From contig OY294044.1 of the NCBI GenBank assembly GCA_958510825.1, positions 85,730,895 to 85,794,894 of the forward strand: a DNA stretch of 64,000 nucleotides, in the 5' to 3' direction. Source of the DNA: Brachypterus glaber. Taxonomy: Eukaryota; Arthropoda; Insecta; Coleoptera; Kateretidae. Every line of letters starts with the position of its first letter. Position 1 is the first letter of the stretch. The position numbers were made by a program, and so were the translations under genes. Below the pieces are notes generated by a model, which was given only the letters and a program-made list of their open reading frames with translations, did no database searches and was not told the DNA's origin. Positions 44,627-55,879 of the stretch are shown here, in pieces.

Positions 44627-45035
44627 TAACGCACGGATCTGTGGTTACCGGAAATATGTTTGTAATGTGTGTGCAAGTGGGAGGCCCGATGTAGGCACGC
44701 ACGCCTTATAACCCTCTTGACGGAAAGAAGAAAGCGCTAATGATTCCTCCTCCTTACGTAGGAGACTCTCTTTCATGCGGAGAACTATATATTCCTATGT
44801 ATTTTGACGCGCTGCATCTGAATCCGGTATCAGAATACGCCCAACAGGTCTTGGTTTAACCCTAACCTCAAAAAGCTCCTTAAAATCGCTAAAATAGTCA
44901 GCTTTCTTGTGTTTTTTGAGGTTAGGTTTAAACTAAGACCCGTTGGGTTTATTTTGATGACGGATTCACAATCAGCGCGTCAAAATACATAAGAATATAT
45001 ATGTCTCCAGTCCCCAGTTTTTTTTATGTGGCTGT
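44516..45035. mobile_element. Foldback MITE with TA microsatellite
   Basis: Ends ACAGCCACACAAAAAAA and the inverse TTTTTTTATGTGGCTGT. A second paired core at 44787-45000 contains ctatgtattttgacgcgctg and its inverse. A (TA)n run of ~60 bp (44561-44621) and a ~160-bp unrelated section (44622-44785) lie in the left half. Confidence 0.7.
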
Positions 45036-45171
45036 ATTATAATAATTATTTATCATGTTTTTAATTGAAGAAATTAATGTCTGCACGTAGAACAATTATA
45101 TACATGTATATTTTTACTCCTAGTAGTAGATCCTAATTATATAAACAGTAATTGATTATTGAATTGCAAAC

Positions 45172-45625
45172 TTCGAAAAGGGCTCATCTCCGAAAATTAA
45201 AATTTTTCAGGCGATACAAAAATTCTGTTAAACCATTTGATCAGTTTTTTTTTCTCAAATTACCGATTGGTGTGTACGTTATGACAAAGCAAAATAGTAT
45301 TACTGAAGAAAAATTGATGGAGAAAATGGTTGCTACAGTTTCCCGAAATGAGTCCTTTTCGAACTTCAAAGCGGCATTAGTAAAGAACGCATCTTATTGA
45401 AAATAACAAAAATACTGTTAAAAATACAAAAAAATATAAAAATTATGTTTTTATTAAAAGTCTTCTTCGACGTCAAACTGTGATGTCGTTCATTTTTAAG
45501 ACATTGAGATGAGACCTTTTCGTCATTTATTTCAAAAAGTCACGTGTATTTGACCACTAGTGGTGCACTATGACAACCAGATATGAGCCGTTCTCTCCCA
45601 TAGAATATCGGTCTATGATCTGTTT
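45172..45625 (+). repeat. Dispersed repeat, uninterrupted copy
   Basis: Same family as 29825-30283 plus 31352-31490. It reads straight through the point where the TIR element is inserted in the other copy. Confidence 0.65.
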
Positions 45626-45629
45626 CACT

Positions 45630-46520
45630 AAGCAAGAGTAAATTAAAAATCGCACAGTGAATATTTTCAAGTTTATTTCATAAAACATAACTATATTCTA
45701 TAAACATATACTATTCCAACCTGTTGTAAAAATATTTACCTAAGCTTTTAGTGCACGCGCCAGCAAAGTGGAGAAATAATTCTAATGCACTAAAAGCCAG
45801 TCGCAAGCGAATTTCATAAACTATTTTACCTACATTTCGCAGCCAAAGCTTTAAAAAAATGAAAAAATTAAGAATGATTACAGTGACCTTTAGTTGACAA
45901 AAAAAAAGTACTGGAAAAACAAAAGCATTTATTGTAATTCTTTTAAATCATTTTATTGAACATTTAAAATGTTCAATAAAAAGAGTTGTTTGTTATCAGT
46001 TCTTTAAAAAAGTATTAAATAAAATTTAGTGTTTTACCACTTAAAAAATTAGTCTAAACATTTTATTGCGTGACTGTTATACATTATAAGATAAAAATAC
46101 TATCATTATTTTACTTAAAAGAACAGTGATTTAACCAAACAGTTACTCATTTTATGTACAATAATTATTCTTATAATTATTTTACATAATTAAAATTTAT
46201 AGTTATTGTACATAATTATAATAATTATTATTATACATAATTAAAATTTATATTACACGATTACAATAAATTACTATTTTATTGAGTTGAAGATAATAGT
46301 ATTTGGTAGAGACCCTTTGTAATTTCACACAGATGTAGTCATTAAGAAAGGAAGAGAATTCCATGCTGTTGTTGCCTAATCATCTAGTTACATATCATCG
46401 TACTTTAGAGCTCATTTTAAATATATTTTACAGTATAATATCGTACAGATAATATTATACAGTATACTATTAATAGTGTACTATATAATTTACACATACA
46501 TTGTATAATATTTTATAAGT
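45630..46520. other. AT-rich DNA before the retrozyme array
   Basis: A small inverted repeat (cattttaaatgttcaataaaa region near 45960) and several attataattatt phrases are present. No gene seen. Confidence 0.3.
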
Positions 46521-46781
46521 CACTATGAGGCACTAAACTTTATTTTTCATTTATAATTTGATTTTCCGTGTCGATACTAGGTACTGGCTTCGAGACAAAA
46601 ATTTTGTCTTCCTGTGTATCTAGATATAGAGAATTCTTATTAGAGTACAGGTCTTCCAACATCTAATGTAGTACTTTTTATGCAACATTAGATGGCGCCA
46701 CCAATTTATACGTTCTCAATACAGATATACTTATTTCTAATAAGTATTTTAATTTTTAACAATCTGTGCGTAAGCCACTAT

Positions 46782-46848
46782 ACCAATATATGTATGCTCA
46801 CTGATGATCGCAAAAAAGCTTGAAACAGCAGCTATATGACATTTTAGT
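46782..46848 (+). ncRNA. Hammerhead B1 (partly degraded)
   Basis: CUGAUGA at 46801-46807 and GAAA at 46822-46825. Stem III has a C.A mismatch and stem II is weakened by a G-to-U change (CGC against GCU). H17 is A. Core bases remain, but activity is likely reduced. Confidence 0.75.
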
Positions 46849-47183
46849 AGGGATTTTATCATTGATTGTGAAAATTCTGTAGTAGAGCAGTGCGATTTCT
46901 TTATAGATTTAAACAGTTTGCCGTCTTTAAGGCACTAAACTTTATTTTTCATTTATAATTTGATTTGCCGTGTCGGTACTAGGTGCTGGTTTCAAGAAAA
47001 AATTTTTGTCCTCCTGTGTATCTAGATATAGATAATTCTTATCAGATTACAGGTCTGCCAACATCTAATGTAGTACTTTTTGTGCAATATTAGATGGCGC
47101 CACCAATTTATACGCTCTCAATACAGATATGCTTATTTTTAATAAGTATTTTAATTTTCAACAATCTGTGCAAAAGCCACCAT

Positions 47184-47246
47184 ACCAAAATATGCTCACT
47201 GATGATAGCAAAAAAGCGAGAAATAGCAGCTATATGACATTTTGGT
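47184..47246 (+). ncRNA. Hammerhead B2
   Basis: CUGAUGA at 47199-47205 and GAAA at 47220-47223. Stem III AUAGC/GCUAU is perfect with a one-base loop, H17 is A (47234), and stem I starts UCA/UGA with an outer ACCAA/UUGGU. Stem II has one A.G mismatch. Confidence 0.8.
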
Positions 47247-47421
47247 AGGGATTTTCTCATTAATTGTGAAAATTCTGTAGTAGAGCAGTGTAATTTCTTT
47301 ATAGATTTAAATAGTTTGCCGTCTATAAGGCACTAAACTTTATTTTTCATTTACAATTTGATTTGCCGTGTCGGTAGTAGATGCTGGCTTTGAGACTAAT
47401 TTTTTGTCCGCCTGTGTATTC

Positions 47422-47423
<2 letters not shown>

Positions 47424-47470
<47 letters not shown>
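47424..47470. repeat. (TA)n expansion inside retrozyme unit 3
   Basis: The atctagatataga stretch of units 1 and 2 has become ~23 TA repeats in unit 3, accounting for its extra length. Confidence 0.9.
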
Positions 47471-47473
<3 letters not shown>

Positions 47474-47619
47474 CTTATGAGAGTACAGGTCTGCCAACAT
47501 CTAATGTAATACTTTTTGTGCAACATTAGATGACGCCACCAATTTGTTCGCTCTCAATACAGATATGCTTATTTTTAATAAGTATTTTAATTTTAAACAA
47601 TCTGTGCTTAAGCCACCAT

Positions 47620-47682
47620 ACCAATATATGCTCAATGATGATTGCAAAAAAGCGTGAAATAGCTGTTATATGACATTTTGGT
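47620..47682 (+). ncRNA. Hammerhead B3 (inactivated)
   Basis: Reads AUGAUGA at 47635-47641, so the essential first core C is lost. GAAA and stem III are kept. It should not cleave, so only the interval between B1 and B2 could be cut out at both ends. Confidence 0.8.
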
Positions 47683-47739
47683 AGGGATTTTCTCATTGAT
47701 TGTGAAAATTCTGTAGTAGAGCAGTGTAATTTCTTTAAA

Positions 47740-48430
47740 GTACAATATTACAAGAGTATTATATTTTTATTAAAAAATATTAAAAAATGAGCCATTGGCA
47801 TCAAATCTACACAGACGCCTAAAAAAAAAGTTGAAATGCCGTGAGACATGTAACTAATGACTGAAGCATCTGAAATCAAAAAATAAAAAAATTTCGTTAG
47901 GTAAAAAGTTTCTTGAGGTAACGCCGTCGAGTTTTTTTAATTTATTTTGATTTTTAAATTTTTGGTATAACTTTAAAGTCAAAAAAACGGCTAAATAAAT
48001 TGTATTTAGTAATCGTCAAATGTGTTTTAAAAAAATTATATTATAAAAAAAAATGTCGACAGCGTTACCTTGTAATATGTAAATAAAAAAAGTGTAAAAT
48101 TTCAAAAGGATCGTTTCAGTATCTTTTGAATTACGTGTCTAACCGACTTTAAAAATGCTAAGTTTCAGAAAACGCGTTTTAAGTTATTTACATAAATAAA
48201 CGTGTATTTGCAGTTTTGCTCAGATTGACTTCAAATTTTGACAGCGTACTATTGAAGTCATAGACATTCGAATAAAACAATAAAAAAATCGATTAAAAAA
48301 AAAAATACTATACCCCCCCTTAATGAGGACACCACTGTACAAATCTACCCCCTTTTATGACTTCAGTGTCTGGCCTACTAATACACTCTGTATACTACCA
48401 ATGTAACTTAAATAAACTCCATTCTTTTCA
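47740..48430. other. AT-rich DNA, no supported feature
   Basis: No gene or element end recognised between the retrozyme array and the foldback copy at 48434. Confidence 0.3.
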
Positions 48431-48433
48431 TTT

Positions 48434-48700
48434 TAACAAAAATTAAAGTAAATTTGTATAAGATAACTTCCTATCCATTTGTAACTAAAGATTCAATTAC
48501 AAATGGATAGGAAATTATGGTCCTATGCAAATGTACTTTAATTTTTGTTTAACATTATATCTGAAGTCACGTACTTTAATATTTAAGGACGGACATGAAA
48601 TGTTGCGTGTTTTTAACAAAAATTAAAGTACAATTGTATAGGATAATAACTTTTTATTTTCTAACCATCTGTAACTGAATATTCACTACTTTTTACAGTG
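48434..48700. mobile_element. Second copy of the outer foldback (CACTGTAAAAAGT) family
   Basis: Contains acaaaaattaaagta, cctatccatttgtaact and inverse partners, ending in ctttttacagtg followed by TA. The left end is incomplete. Its centre (atggataggaaattatgg) is the empty-site reference for the nested insertion at 12225-17925. Confidence 0.75.
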
Positions 48701-48704
48701 TATT

Positions 48705-49206
48705 TACAGAGGATTAATGCGAGATTTTATACAGTTTAAATGAGCTATACAATACTATATTGTATATTGTATACAATGATACAAAAAAATGTTAAAATAC
48801 CAAACCAAATATACCTAACGAATTTTGTTAATTAATTAAATCCAAATAGTATATTATGATCCAAGGATGAGAAATGTTTCTCGGTCGCATGCGGAGATTG
48901 TGAATCGAGGCGTGAGCCGTATATCATACGCTATTTTTTATTCATTCATTTTAAACATATTTTTAACAAAGAAAAGTTAAAAATAATAAGTAAAATTAGT
49001 TTTAATTTGGTTATGTCAGCTATCTGACAACTTTCCATAAGGGACCGCAAAAGTACTTTTGCGGGCTGCAGCCCGCCAAAATAAAACAAAAGACAAACTC
49101 TTAACAAAAGTGTCACTTTTAACTTAATATTTCTAACCGAAAAATGTCACTTTGGAATACAAGCGAATAAAAACATACCTTTATTAATTTGATTTTTTAT
49201 TTCCAG
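48705..49206. other. AT-rich DNA upstream of the candidate micro-exon
   Basis: 48880-48930 and 49320-49370 are GC-richer islands near tcatacgctattttttattc and its rough inverse; they may be ends of an undefined element. No gene supported. Confidence 0.3.
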
Positions 49207-49233
49207 ATTTTAACATCATCTTCTAGTCAACAG
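49207..49233 (+). CDS. Candidate 27-bp micro-exon
   Basis: The acceptor tttgattttttatttccag and the donor CAG|gtaagt both fit the consensus closely. The exon encodes ILTSSSSQQ in phase 0 on both sides, compatible with candidate exons at 39339 and 60684. Paired near-consensus sites only 27 bp apart are unlikely by chance, but expression is unproven. Confidence 0.4.
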
Positions 49234-50110
49234 GTAAGTTTTTTAATTATAGTTAACTGACTAGTAGAGAAGTAACAAAGAACAGTATTTTATGATACAA
49301 GGACTAAAATAGTGTATTACGGAATGTGACAATCCGCGCAGCGGCAAGTGCAAAAACGTCGCGAATGGAAGAATAGTATATTCTATAACTAGTATGTTTT
49401 ATACCATTCATTCGTTGTACATTTTCAAGAGATTCTTTTTTTCTTATTTACTTTTCATAACTTTATGCAAAAGTTATTATTATTAAAGTTATTTCTTCGT
49501 TTTTTAATTATTTTAAGCGTTTGAGAAAGTATCTAAAAAGTCCACTTAAATTGACATAATTGACATTTATGAAAGGTAGATAGGAAAAATTACAGCGCAG
49601 CTAACTTAGTTAAAGCTTTTTTATTGAAACACAGAAAGGGATTTTTAAAACTATCAATATTTTAATTCCGATTTTTTACTTAAAAATTAAGGCTATATTA
49701 ATCAATAACGTAAAATTAACGGACTTTTAAATTTTCGTGTTTTTGACATTTATTTGGTATATTCATCTATGTATGGTTGTACCTCTAAAACAAAAGTTAG
49801 TGGAGGACTTTTGTTTTTATGAAGTTATAGCTCTATTGGTCTAGTATGCATGAAAAAAAAAATCATATCGATACCTCTTATGTTAACGCCAGGGGAAAGT
49901 ATTCTTTTGTTTACAGCAGTATTTTTTGTGTGCATTTTCCAGCGTATGTGCAATTATTTTGTAGAAAAGCAAATCACCTTAACGTATATTCCACACGGCT
50001 TCACATAATAACGAGTTTACGACATATTGTACCGAGCATTATTATACTCTTTACATGTGCACAGCTTCACAAGAACATTTTACCCAAATGAATCACTTAT
50101 TTTGAAAAAA
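49234..50110. other. AT-rich DNA, no supported feature
   Basis: A short open frame at 49846-50091 has no domain. Could be intronic. Confidence 0.3.
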
Positions 50111-50119
50111 AAGTAAAAA

Positions 50120-50970
50120 AAATGAAAATTGAGTTGTTTGCATGTTTTGCTTTTCTACTTTGAAAATTTTAAAACTTTCGGAAAGCCTTGCATTCGTGCA
50201 AAAATTTTCAATTTGTTTTGCGTATTTTTGCGTTTTGTGACGTTTGTCGATATAAATAAATTTCAAGCAAAAAAAAAAAATTGTCGGTCGATCGGTCAGT
50301 CGATCGTTCTGTCCGGGAAATCTTGTATCCACGATAATTTAAGAACGCTTTAAGCTATAGACTTGAAATTCGGCATACAGCTATGTTACCAAAAGTTCTC
50401 GCTCAGGATTGTTTTTGGTAAACATTGGGTTGGGATTAGGGGGGCAAATGGGGTAAATACAATAATTTTTCAAAAAAAATTCAAAAAAATTGCTATATAG
50501 GGGGTTTTGAGGTTGCTGAAATCGAATATGATAATAAAAAAATTCTAACTTCACCCCCATGGGGGTGAGGGGGTAAATATTTTTAAATATTTTCAATATT
50601 TTCGTCAAAATTGGTATATAGGGGTTTTTGGGGACGACAAAACTGAATTTGATAATAACATTGTTCCAATTCCACCCCCTAAGATGGGGGGTAGTTTTTG
50701 TGACAGTTGGTAAATAGGGGATTTTGAGGTTGCTGAAAGTAAATCTCATAATAAAAAAAAATCCAACTTCAGCCCCTGAGGGGTGGGGGGTAGTTTTTGT
50801 GAAAATTGGTATAAAGGGGTTTTTGAGGTAGCTAAAAGTGAATCTGATAATAAAAAAAAATCTAACTCAACCCCCTGGAGGGTGCGGGGTAGTTTTAGTG
50901 AAAATTTGTATATTGGGGTTTTTGATGTTGCTGAAAGTGAATCTGATAATAAAAACTCCATTTAACGCGT
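50120..50970 (+). repeat. Dispersed repeat with ~85-bp minisatellite, copy 2
   Basis: Same head and body order as 42635-43425, with five or more tandem body units. Open frames on the minus strand (50381-50961) are minisatellite translations. Confidence 0.75.
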
Positions 50971-51142
50971 ATAAAATAACATAATTCTGCGTAAAAAGAA
51001 CATTAGTCCCACGCCTGGTCTTTCCTTCATAAAGATTTTATTTCCCTTTTTGTGCATTTTTAAAAGTCGTAAATTATATTATTCTTATTAACTTTTAAAC
51101 AAGTTTAAAAATTATTCTTTTCTAACCAGTGGCTGCGCCTCT

Positions 51143-51445
51143 ACCAAATAGCATCTTTCGAGTTGGAATGTTTCATTTCCTAGAAGTAACCACGGGTTAA
51201 AATTATATTTGAAAAAATGCGGCATATCCATTTTAATTATAAACTACGGAAAGTATTATATGGAAATCGAAGCATTACATATCAAAAAGTCCAAACCAAA
51301 TAGCATCTTTCGAGTTGGAATGTTTCACTTCCTTTTTAGGTTAGAAGTAACCACGGGTTAAAATTATATTTGAAAAAATGCGGCATATCCATTTTAATTA
51401 TAAACTACGGAAAGTATTATAAGAAAATCGAAGCATTACATATCT
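51143..51445. repeat. Tandem duplication, ~152-bp unit
   Basis: accaaatagcatctttcgag begins at 51143 and again at 51295. The second unit has a 10-bp insertion (ctttttaggt). It lies just downstream of the 3' end of the truncated LINE. Confidence 0.85.
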
Positions 51446-51481
51446 TGTTCCAACTAAATATAGACGTATTGCAATAAAGTT

Positions 51482-53085
51482 TATTTATTTATTTATTTAT
51501 TCAAAAACTCACACAGGTTTCCCCAATTACAGAGTTTGTTATGTTAAGTAAATTAATAACAATATCAGTGATCATTACCAGCAGGTGCAGCAAAAAAGTT
51601 TTTTATTTTGCAAATAGAAGTATTTAAAATATCGACCCTAGAGCAAATACTATTATAGTAATTGCACATAAGAATCACAGGTGAAAACAGATAAACATTA
51701 GTTCTGGACGTTCTAACATAAAAAAATGGAGAGATTCTAGCAGAAATTCTGGGCACGTTTATTTGCAACAAGTTTAATAGCTCTATACAGTCAATCTTAT
51801 TATTGATCAATTTATACAAAAATATAATTGATGCTTGTTGACGTCTTACAGATAACGATTGAAACGAGAAATCATTTAGCAAATTCACATTAGGTATCCC
51901 TCTAGCTGGATACTCACCATATTTCCTATGATACAGATATTTGAGGTAACGTCTTTGAACGTTTTCTAAAGCAGTAATAAGAACAGCATAATTAGGGCAC
52001 CAAACTACCGAACAATATTCCAAATGTGATCTGACATAGGACATATAGAGCAAATTAACAGTTTTAATGCTAAAACATTTAGTATTCCTAATAATAAACC
52101 CAAGTGATTTGTAAGCTTTGGATACAATGTTGTTTATGTGTGGATGAAAAGATAATTTTTTGTCAAAAGTGACACCAAGATCCTTGATGGTATCAGGTCT
52201 GTCCAAACTGTGCCCATCGATCTTGTAGTCAAAAGTGATGACATTTAATTTTGTAGTAAAACTGAATATGTGACATTTATCAGCATTTAAGGGTAACTTG
52301 TGTCCATTGCACCATTTAACTACAGTATCTAAGATATCTTGTAGTTGAATACAATCATTTAAACTTTGGATTATCTTATATAACTTCATATCGTCTGCGA
52401 AAAGAAGACCATATACATTAATCAGGATCATTATTAGATCATTAATAAAAATGATAAATAACAGTGGACCCATAATGGATCCTTGCGGAACACCCGACGT
52501 TGCAATGTATATGAAGGATTTTATACCATTGCACTCAACATATTGCATTCTGTTATATAAATAAGTAATCATTAGACATAAGAGAGGAATTGAAAAACCG
52601 AATATGTCGAGCATCATGATAAGAATTCTGTGGTCTAGTCTTTCGAAAGCCTTAGAGAAGTCAGTGTATATACAATCAGCTTGAAGAAAATTGTCTATAC
52701 ACCCAGATAGAAACTGAGTGAAACAGGCAAGATTGCTAGAAGTGGACCTACCTTCCATAAATCCATGCTGGCTCGGATGTATGAGATGTTTAACATGGGA
52801 ATATATATTTTTATGTAGTAGAATTTCATACACCTTAGAGAAGTTGTTTATTATAGCTATAGGTCGGTAATTACGAATATCGGATCTGTTTCCTTTTTTA
52901 AAAACTGGACAAACCTTTGATATTTTCCAACAAGCAGGAAAAACGCACGTTTTAAGTGATAGATTAAAAAGGAGAGCTAAAGGTTTGGAAAATATACAAG
53001 CACAATCTTTAACTAAAAAAGAAGGAATACCATCAGGGCCCATGGTAAGTTGCGAGATAGTAATAGATGAGTTCCGGTCAGATAG
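51482..53085 (-). mobile_element. 5'-truncated LINE with (AAAT)n tail
   Basis: On the minus strand the coding remnant is followed by a short 3' UTR and a (TAAA)n tail at 51482-51502. The element lacks ORF1, the endonuclease and the start of the reverse transcriptase, as expected from incomplete target-primed reverse transcription. Confidence 0.85.
51565..53085 (-). pseudogene. LINE reverse transcriptase fragment
   Basis: ~506 codons without an internal stop; the first in-frame ATG is at 53043. Reverse transcriptase motifs, counting from that Met: GPDGIP (2-7), NYRPIAI (58-64), TDFSKAFE (127-134), SGVPQGSIMGP (183-193), the catalytic FADD (215-218), and LGVTFDKKLSFHPHI in the thumb region. 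The C-terminal part, including a YRYLKYL-like segment and Cys/Trp residues, is typical of Jockey/CR1-group LINEs. The clade was not resolved. The frame is preserved but the enzyme is truncated. It is only distantly similar to the LINE at 13-17 kb, so a different family. Confidence 0.88.
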
Positions 53086-53089
53086 TTAC

Positions 53090-53520
53090 TTCCTATATAG
53101 GAACCTCTACCTATTTCTGTTCAAGGAGCTCCTGAAGTACACATTTCTCCAAACTTTTTTGTAAAGTTTTAAACTCTCATTTCTTAAGAACTAATTCATA
53201 GTCATTGTGCTACACTCTTTTTAACGACTTGAGATTTCGACTTCAAATTTGAAACACGTAAATAAGACAACCTAAGCTAAATTTTGGTATGTATTCAATA
53301 TTTTTGTTTTTTTTTACGAAAATTCCTTTTTCAACCCTGTTGTAACCTCAAAAAAGGTCACCAAAAAAATTAAAACTATGTTGTAAAATATAGAATTTTA
53401 TAAGCTTTAATATAATGATCACACGACCCCCATTAAGAATTTCCCCATGCCCCCTACCTAGATCTGGTGTCCCTACCCTTACCCAAATTTTAAAAGCTAC
53501 AAATATCAAGTATATGCAAG
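53090..53520. repeat. Fragment of the CCGGGT TIR family and flank
   Basis: 53330-53520 has gctttaatataatgatcacacgac and aaattttaaaagctacaaatatcaag, matching internal parts of 19229-20435. Nothing further identified. Confidence 0.4.
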
Positions 53521-53858
53521 TATAATAATTGCTATTAATCAATGAGGTTGAATTTTGGGACACGAGCCGATAGGCGAGTGGCCTAATCACCCGAATGATT
53601 AACAGCTATTATACTCGAGTAGAATACTATACTTTATGCACGGCCGTTTTAAACGGTTTATTTTTACAGATCCGTTATTAATAGGCCTATTAATCACGGG
53701 TCTGTAGAAATAAACCGTTTAAAATTTAAAACGACCGTGGATAAAGTATAAAATTCTACTCGAGTATAATAGCTATTAATCATTCGGGTGATTAGGCCAC
53801 TCGCCTATCGGCTCTTGTCCCTAAATTCAACCTCATTGATTAATAGCATCTATTATAC
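53521..53858. mobile_element. 338-bp near-perfect foldback
   Basis: Arms of ~160 bp pair almost throughout: attaatcaatgaggttgaat, gccgataggcgagtgg, cgaatgattaacagctatta and taaaccgtttaaa inverse partners. The centre is near 53690. No coding frame. Strong cruciform or hairpin potential. Confidence 0.85.
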
Positions 53859-54153
53859 GCTCATTGAATAATATACTATTAAATTATCCTATTTATAAAT
53901 TTACGAGTTCCAAATTTGAAGTCAATATCTCAACTTGTTCAAAAGTTAACATTAATAATACTTGTTTAGAGAAGTTAGTAAAAATACATAAACAATAACG
54001 TGTATATTATTACGGGGTGCCAACAATTTATTTAATAATATTTAGATTAAACAATATTAAAACAAAATTTTTTTAATGTACTGTTTTTCGCAACTGTATA
54101 TGTAATACATAGATACATTACAATGTATATGTATTAATAAAATTTGGGAAGTA

Positions 54154-55010
54154 CACTGAAAGAATTTACATTGAAGAGGTGTAAAAAAATACACTCTATA
54201 AATATGTAAATTTTACACCTTTATATAAATGTACATCAACATTCATGTGACACTACACACGTGAGGTGATTTTGACATAGAGTGTGTATTTTTACATCCA
54301 TACCTTCTGCAACAATACACTCGGAGCTCAAGAAAGTGTATTTTTATAAACATACCTTTAGCAACAATACACCCGATGTGTAAAAATCACACTTCTGATG
54401 TACAAGCCAGCCAATCACGGGCGTTAAGCTAGTCACGTGACTCGAGAAGCCAGAATTCATGCGTCATCGAGTCTGGTGGCTGTCGACCATTATAATTGTT
54501 TACGTTTGTAAGAGCGTACGTATAATTTTTTGTGTACTAGATTTTTCAAAGAAATAATTGGTAAGTGTTGATTAAAAGTAAATATTTAAAAAGCGTGATT
54601 AATACAACATCCTTAAAACATACATTTTATAATATTTTACTTATTTAGGCGGTAACACTGGCGTGCAAATTTTGAGTTGTTAAGACTTGTGTATGTTTTC
54701 TGTTTCTATTTTATATTGGTACTTTTTGTAGCGCTGATTACGAATATACGTTTTATTTTTCTGTTGCGTAGTTTTTCCATAAAACACTATTCATAAATAG
54801 AAAAATAACAAAATGGTTATTCTATTTTTTTTTAATATATTGAAGGGTTTTAGATAGAAAGTATATTTACGCGTTGGTGTAAACTTTACACACTGGATGT
54901 AAAAATATAATACACACCGCATTTATATTAACGCTTCGAGTGTAAATTCACATCAACAGCAGCTGCAAGTAAATTACCCATGCACGTGGATGTAAAAATT
55001 TATCTCAGTG
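54154..55010. mobile_element. TIR element with TA duplication
   Basis: Left CACTGAAAGAATTTACAT and right inverse CACTGAGATAAATTTTTACA, flanked by TA. The interior repeats gtgtatttttacatcc-like and acaatacac phrases in the left third. No transposase seen. Confidence 0.7.
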
Positions 55011-55376
55011 TAGGTGATTCTTGCGCCACGGTTTTTCACGCCTAGACCGAAATTGTAATAAAAAAAACAGACCAGTAACATAAATATTACTGGTCTGCAT
55101 TTAAATCATTAATTTCCGCTAGAGAGCGCCAACGAATAAAATATCGCTTTTATTTCTTTTAATAAAAACACAAACGTAATCTAAAACATATATGTTTTAA
55201 TACGTAAATAGTAGTTTTATTTAAAAACTTTTTTTTACTATTTTGGACCTCTCTCTTTTTTCATTTAACTCAACACACAACATGACACTGGGGGGAGAGG
55301 GGGGTCTCCCTCCAGAGTGTTACGTAACTTATAAATAGACCCATATTGTACATTGTACATACATTCTCAATGTATG

Positions 55377-55870
55377 AGCCTATTTTGCTTTCCCATTTTA
55401 TTTTTTTTTTAAATTTCGGAAAGCCTTGTATTCGTGCAAAAATTTTAAAATTTTTTTTTTTCGTATTTTTGCGTTTTATGACGTTGTATGTCGATATAAA
55501 TCCATTTCAAGCAAAGGAAAAAAATTGTCGATCGGTCGGTCGATCGGTCTATCTGGGAAATCTTGTGGGCACGATAACTTAAGAACGCTTTAAGCTAGAG
55601 ACTTGAAATTCGTCATACAGTTATGTTACCAAAAGTTCTCGCTCGGGATTGTTTTTGGTGAACATTGGGGTGGGTGCGGAATGGGGGGGGAATGGGGAAA
55701 AATAAAAAAAAATAGTAAAATTTGAAAATTGCTATATAGGGGTTTTTAAGGTTGCTAAAACTGAATCTAATAATAGTTTTTTTACTCAACCCCGAGGGGG
55801 TGGGGGGTAAATATTTTCAATATTTTCTTTAAAATTGGTATATAGTGGTTTCTGGGGTTGACGAATATGT
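55377..55870 (+). repeat. Dispersed repeat with ~85-bp minisatellite, copy 3
   Basis: Head as in 42635 (cttgtattcgtgcaaaaat, GATCGGTCG run, aacttaagaacgctttaa) with only two body units. Confidence 0.7.
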
Positions 55871-55879
55871 TTTAAGGGC

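Larger units (their letters stand above)
46527..47737 (+). mobile_element. Retrozyme-like element B, three tandem ~400-bp units
   Basis: Units start at ggcactaaac (46529, 46931, 47329); the last stops ~27 bp short. Each unit has a type-I hammerhead and a hairpin with CATCTAATGT / ACATTAGATG followed by GCGCC (46660-46699 in unit 1). Cleavage-to-cleavage distances are 398 and 436 nt; the excess is a (TA)n expansion in unit 3 (47424-47470). No coding frame. Tandem hammerhead units of this size match animal retrozymes. A single copy with a TSD lies at 58960-59331. No TSD was found for this array. Confidence 0.8.

Noticed and set aside
44429..44702. Open frames rich in Ile-Tyr
   Set aside because: They translate the (TA)n microsatellite and cannot be taken as genes.
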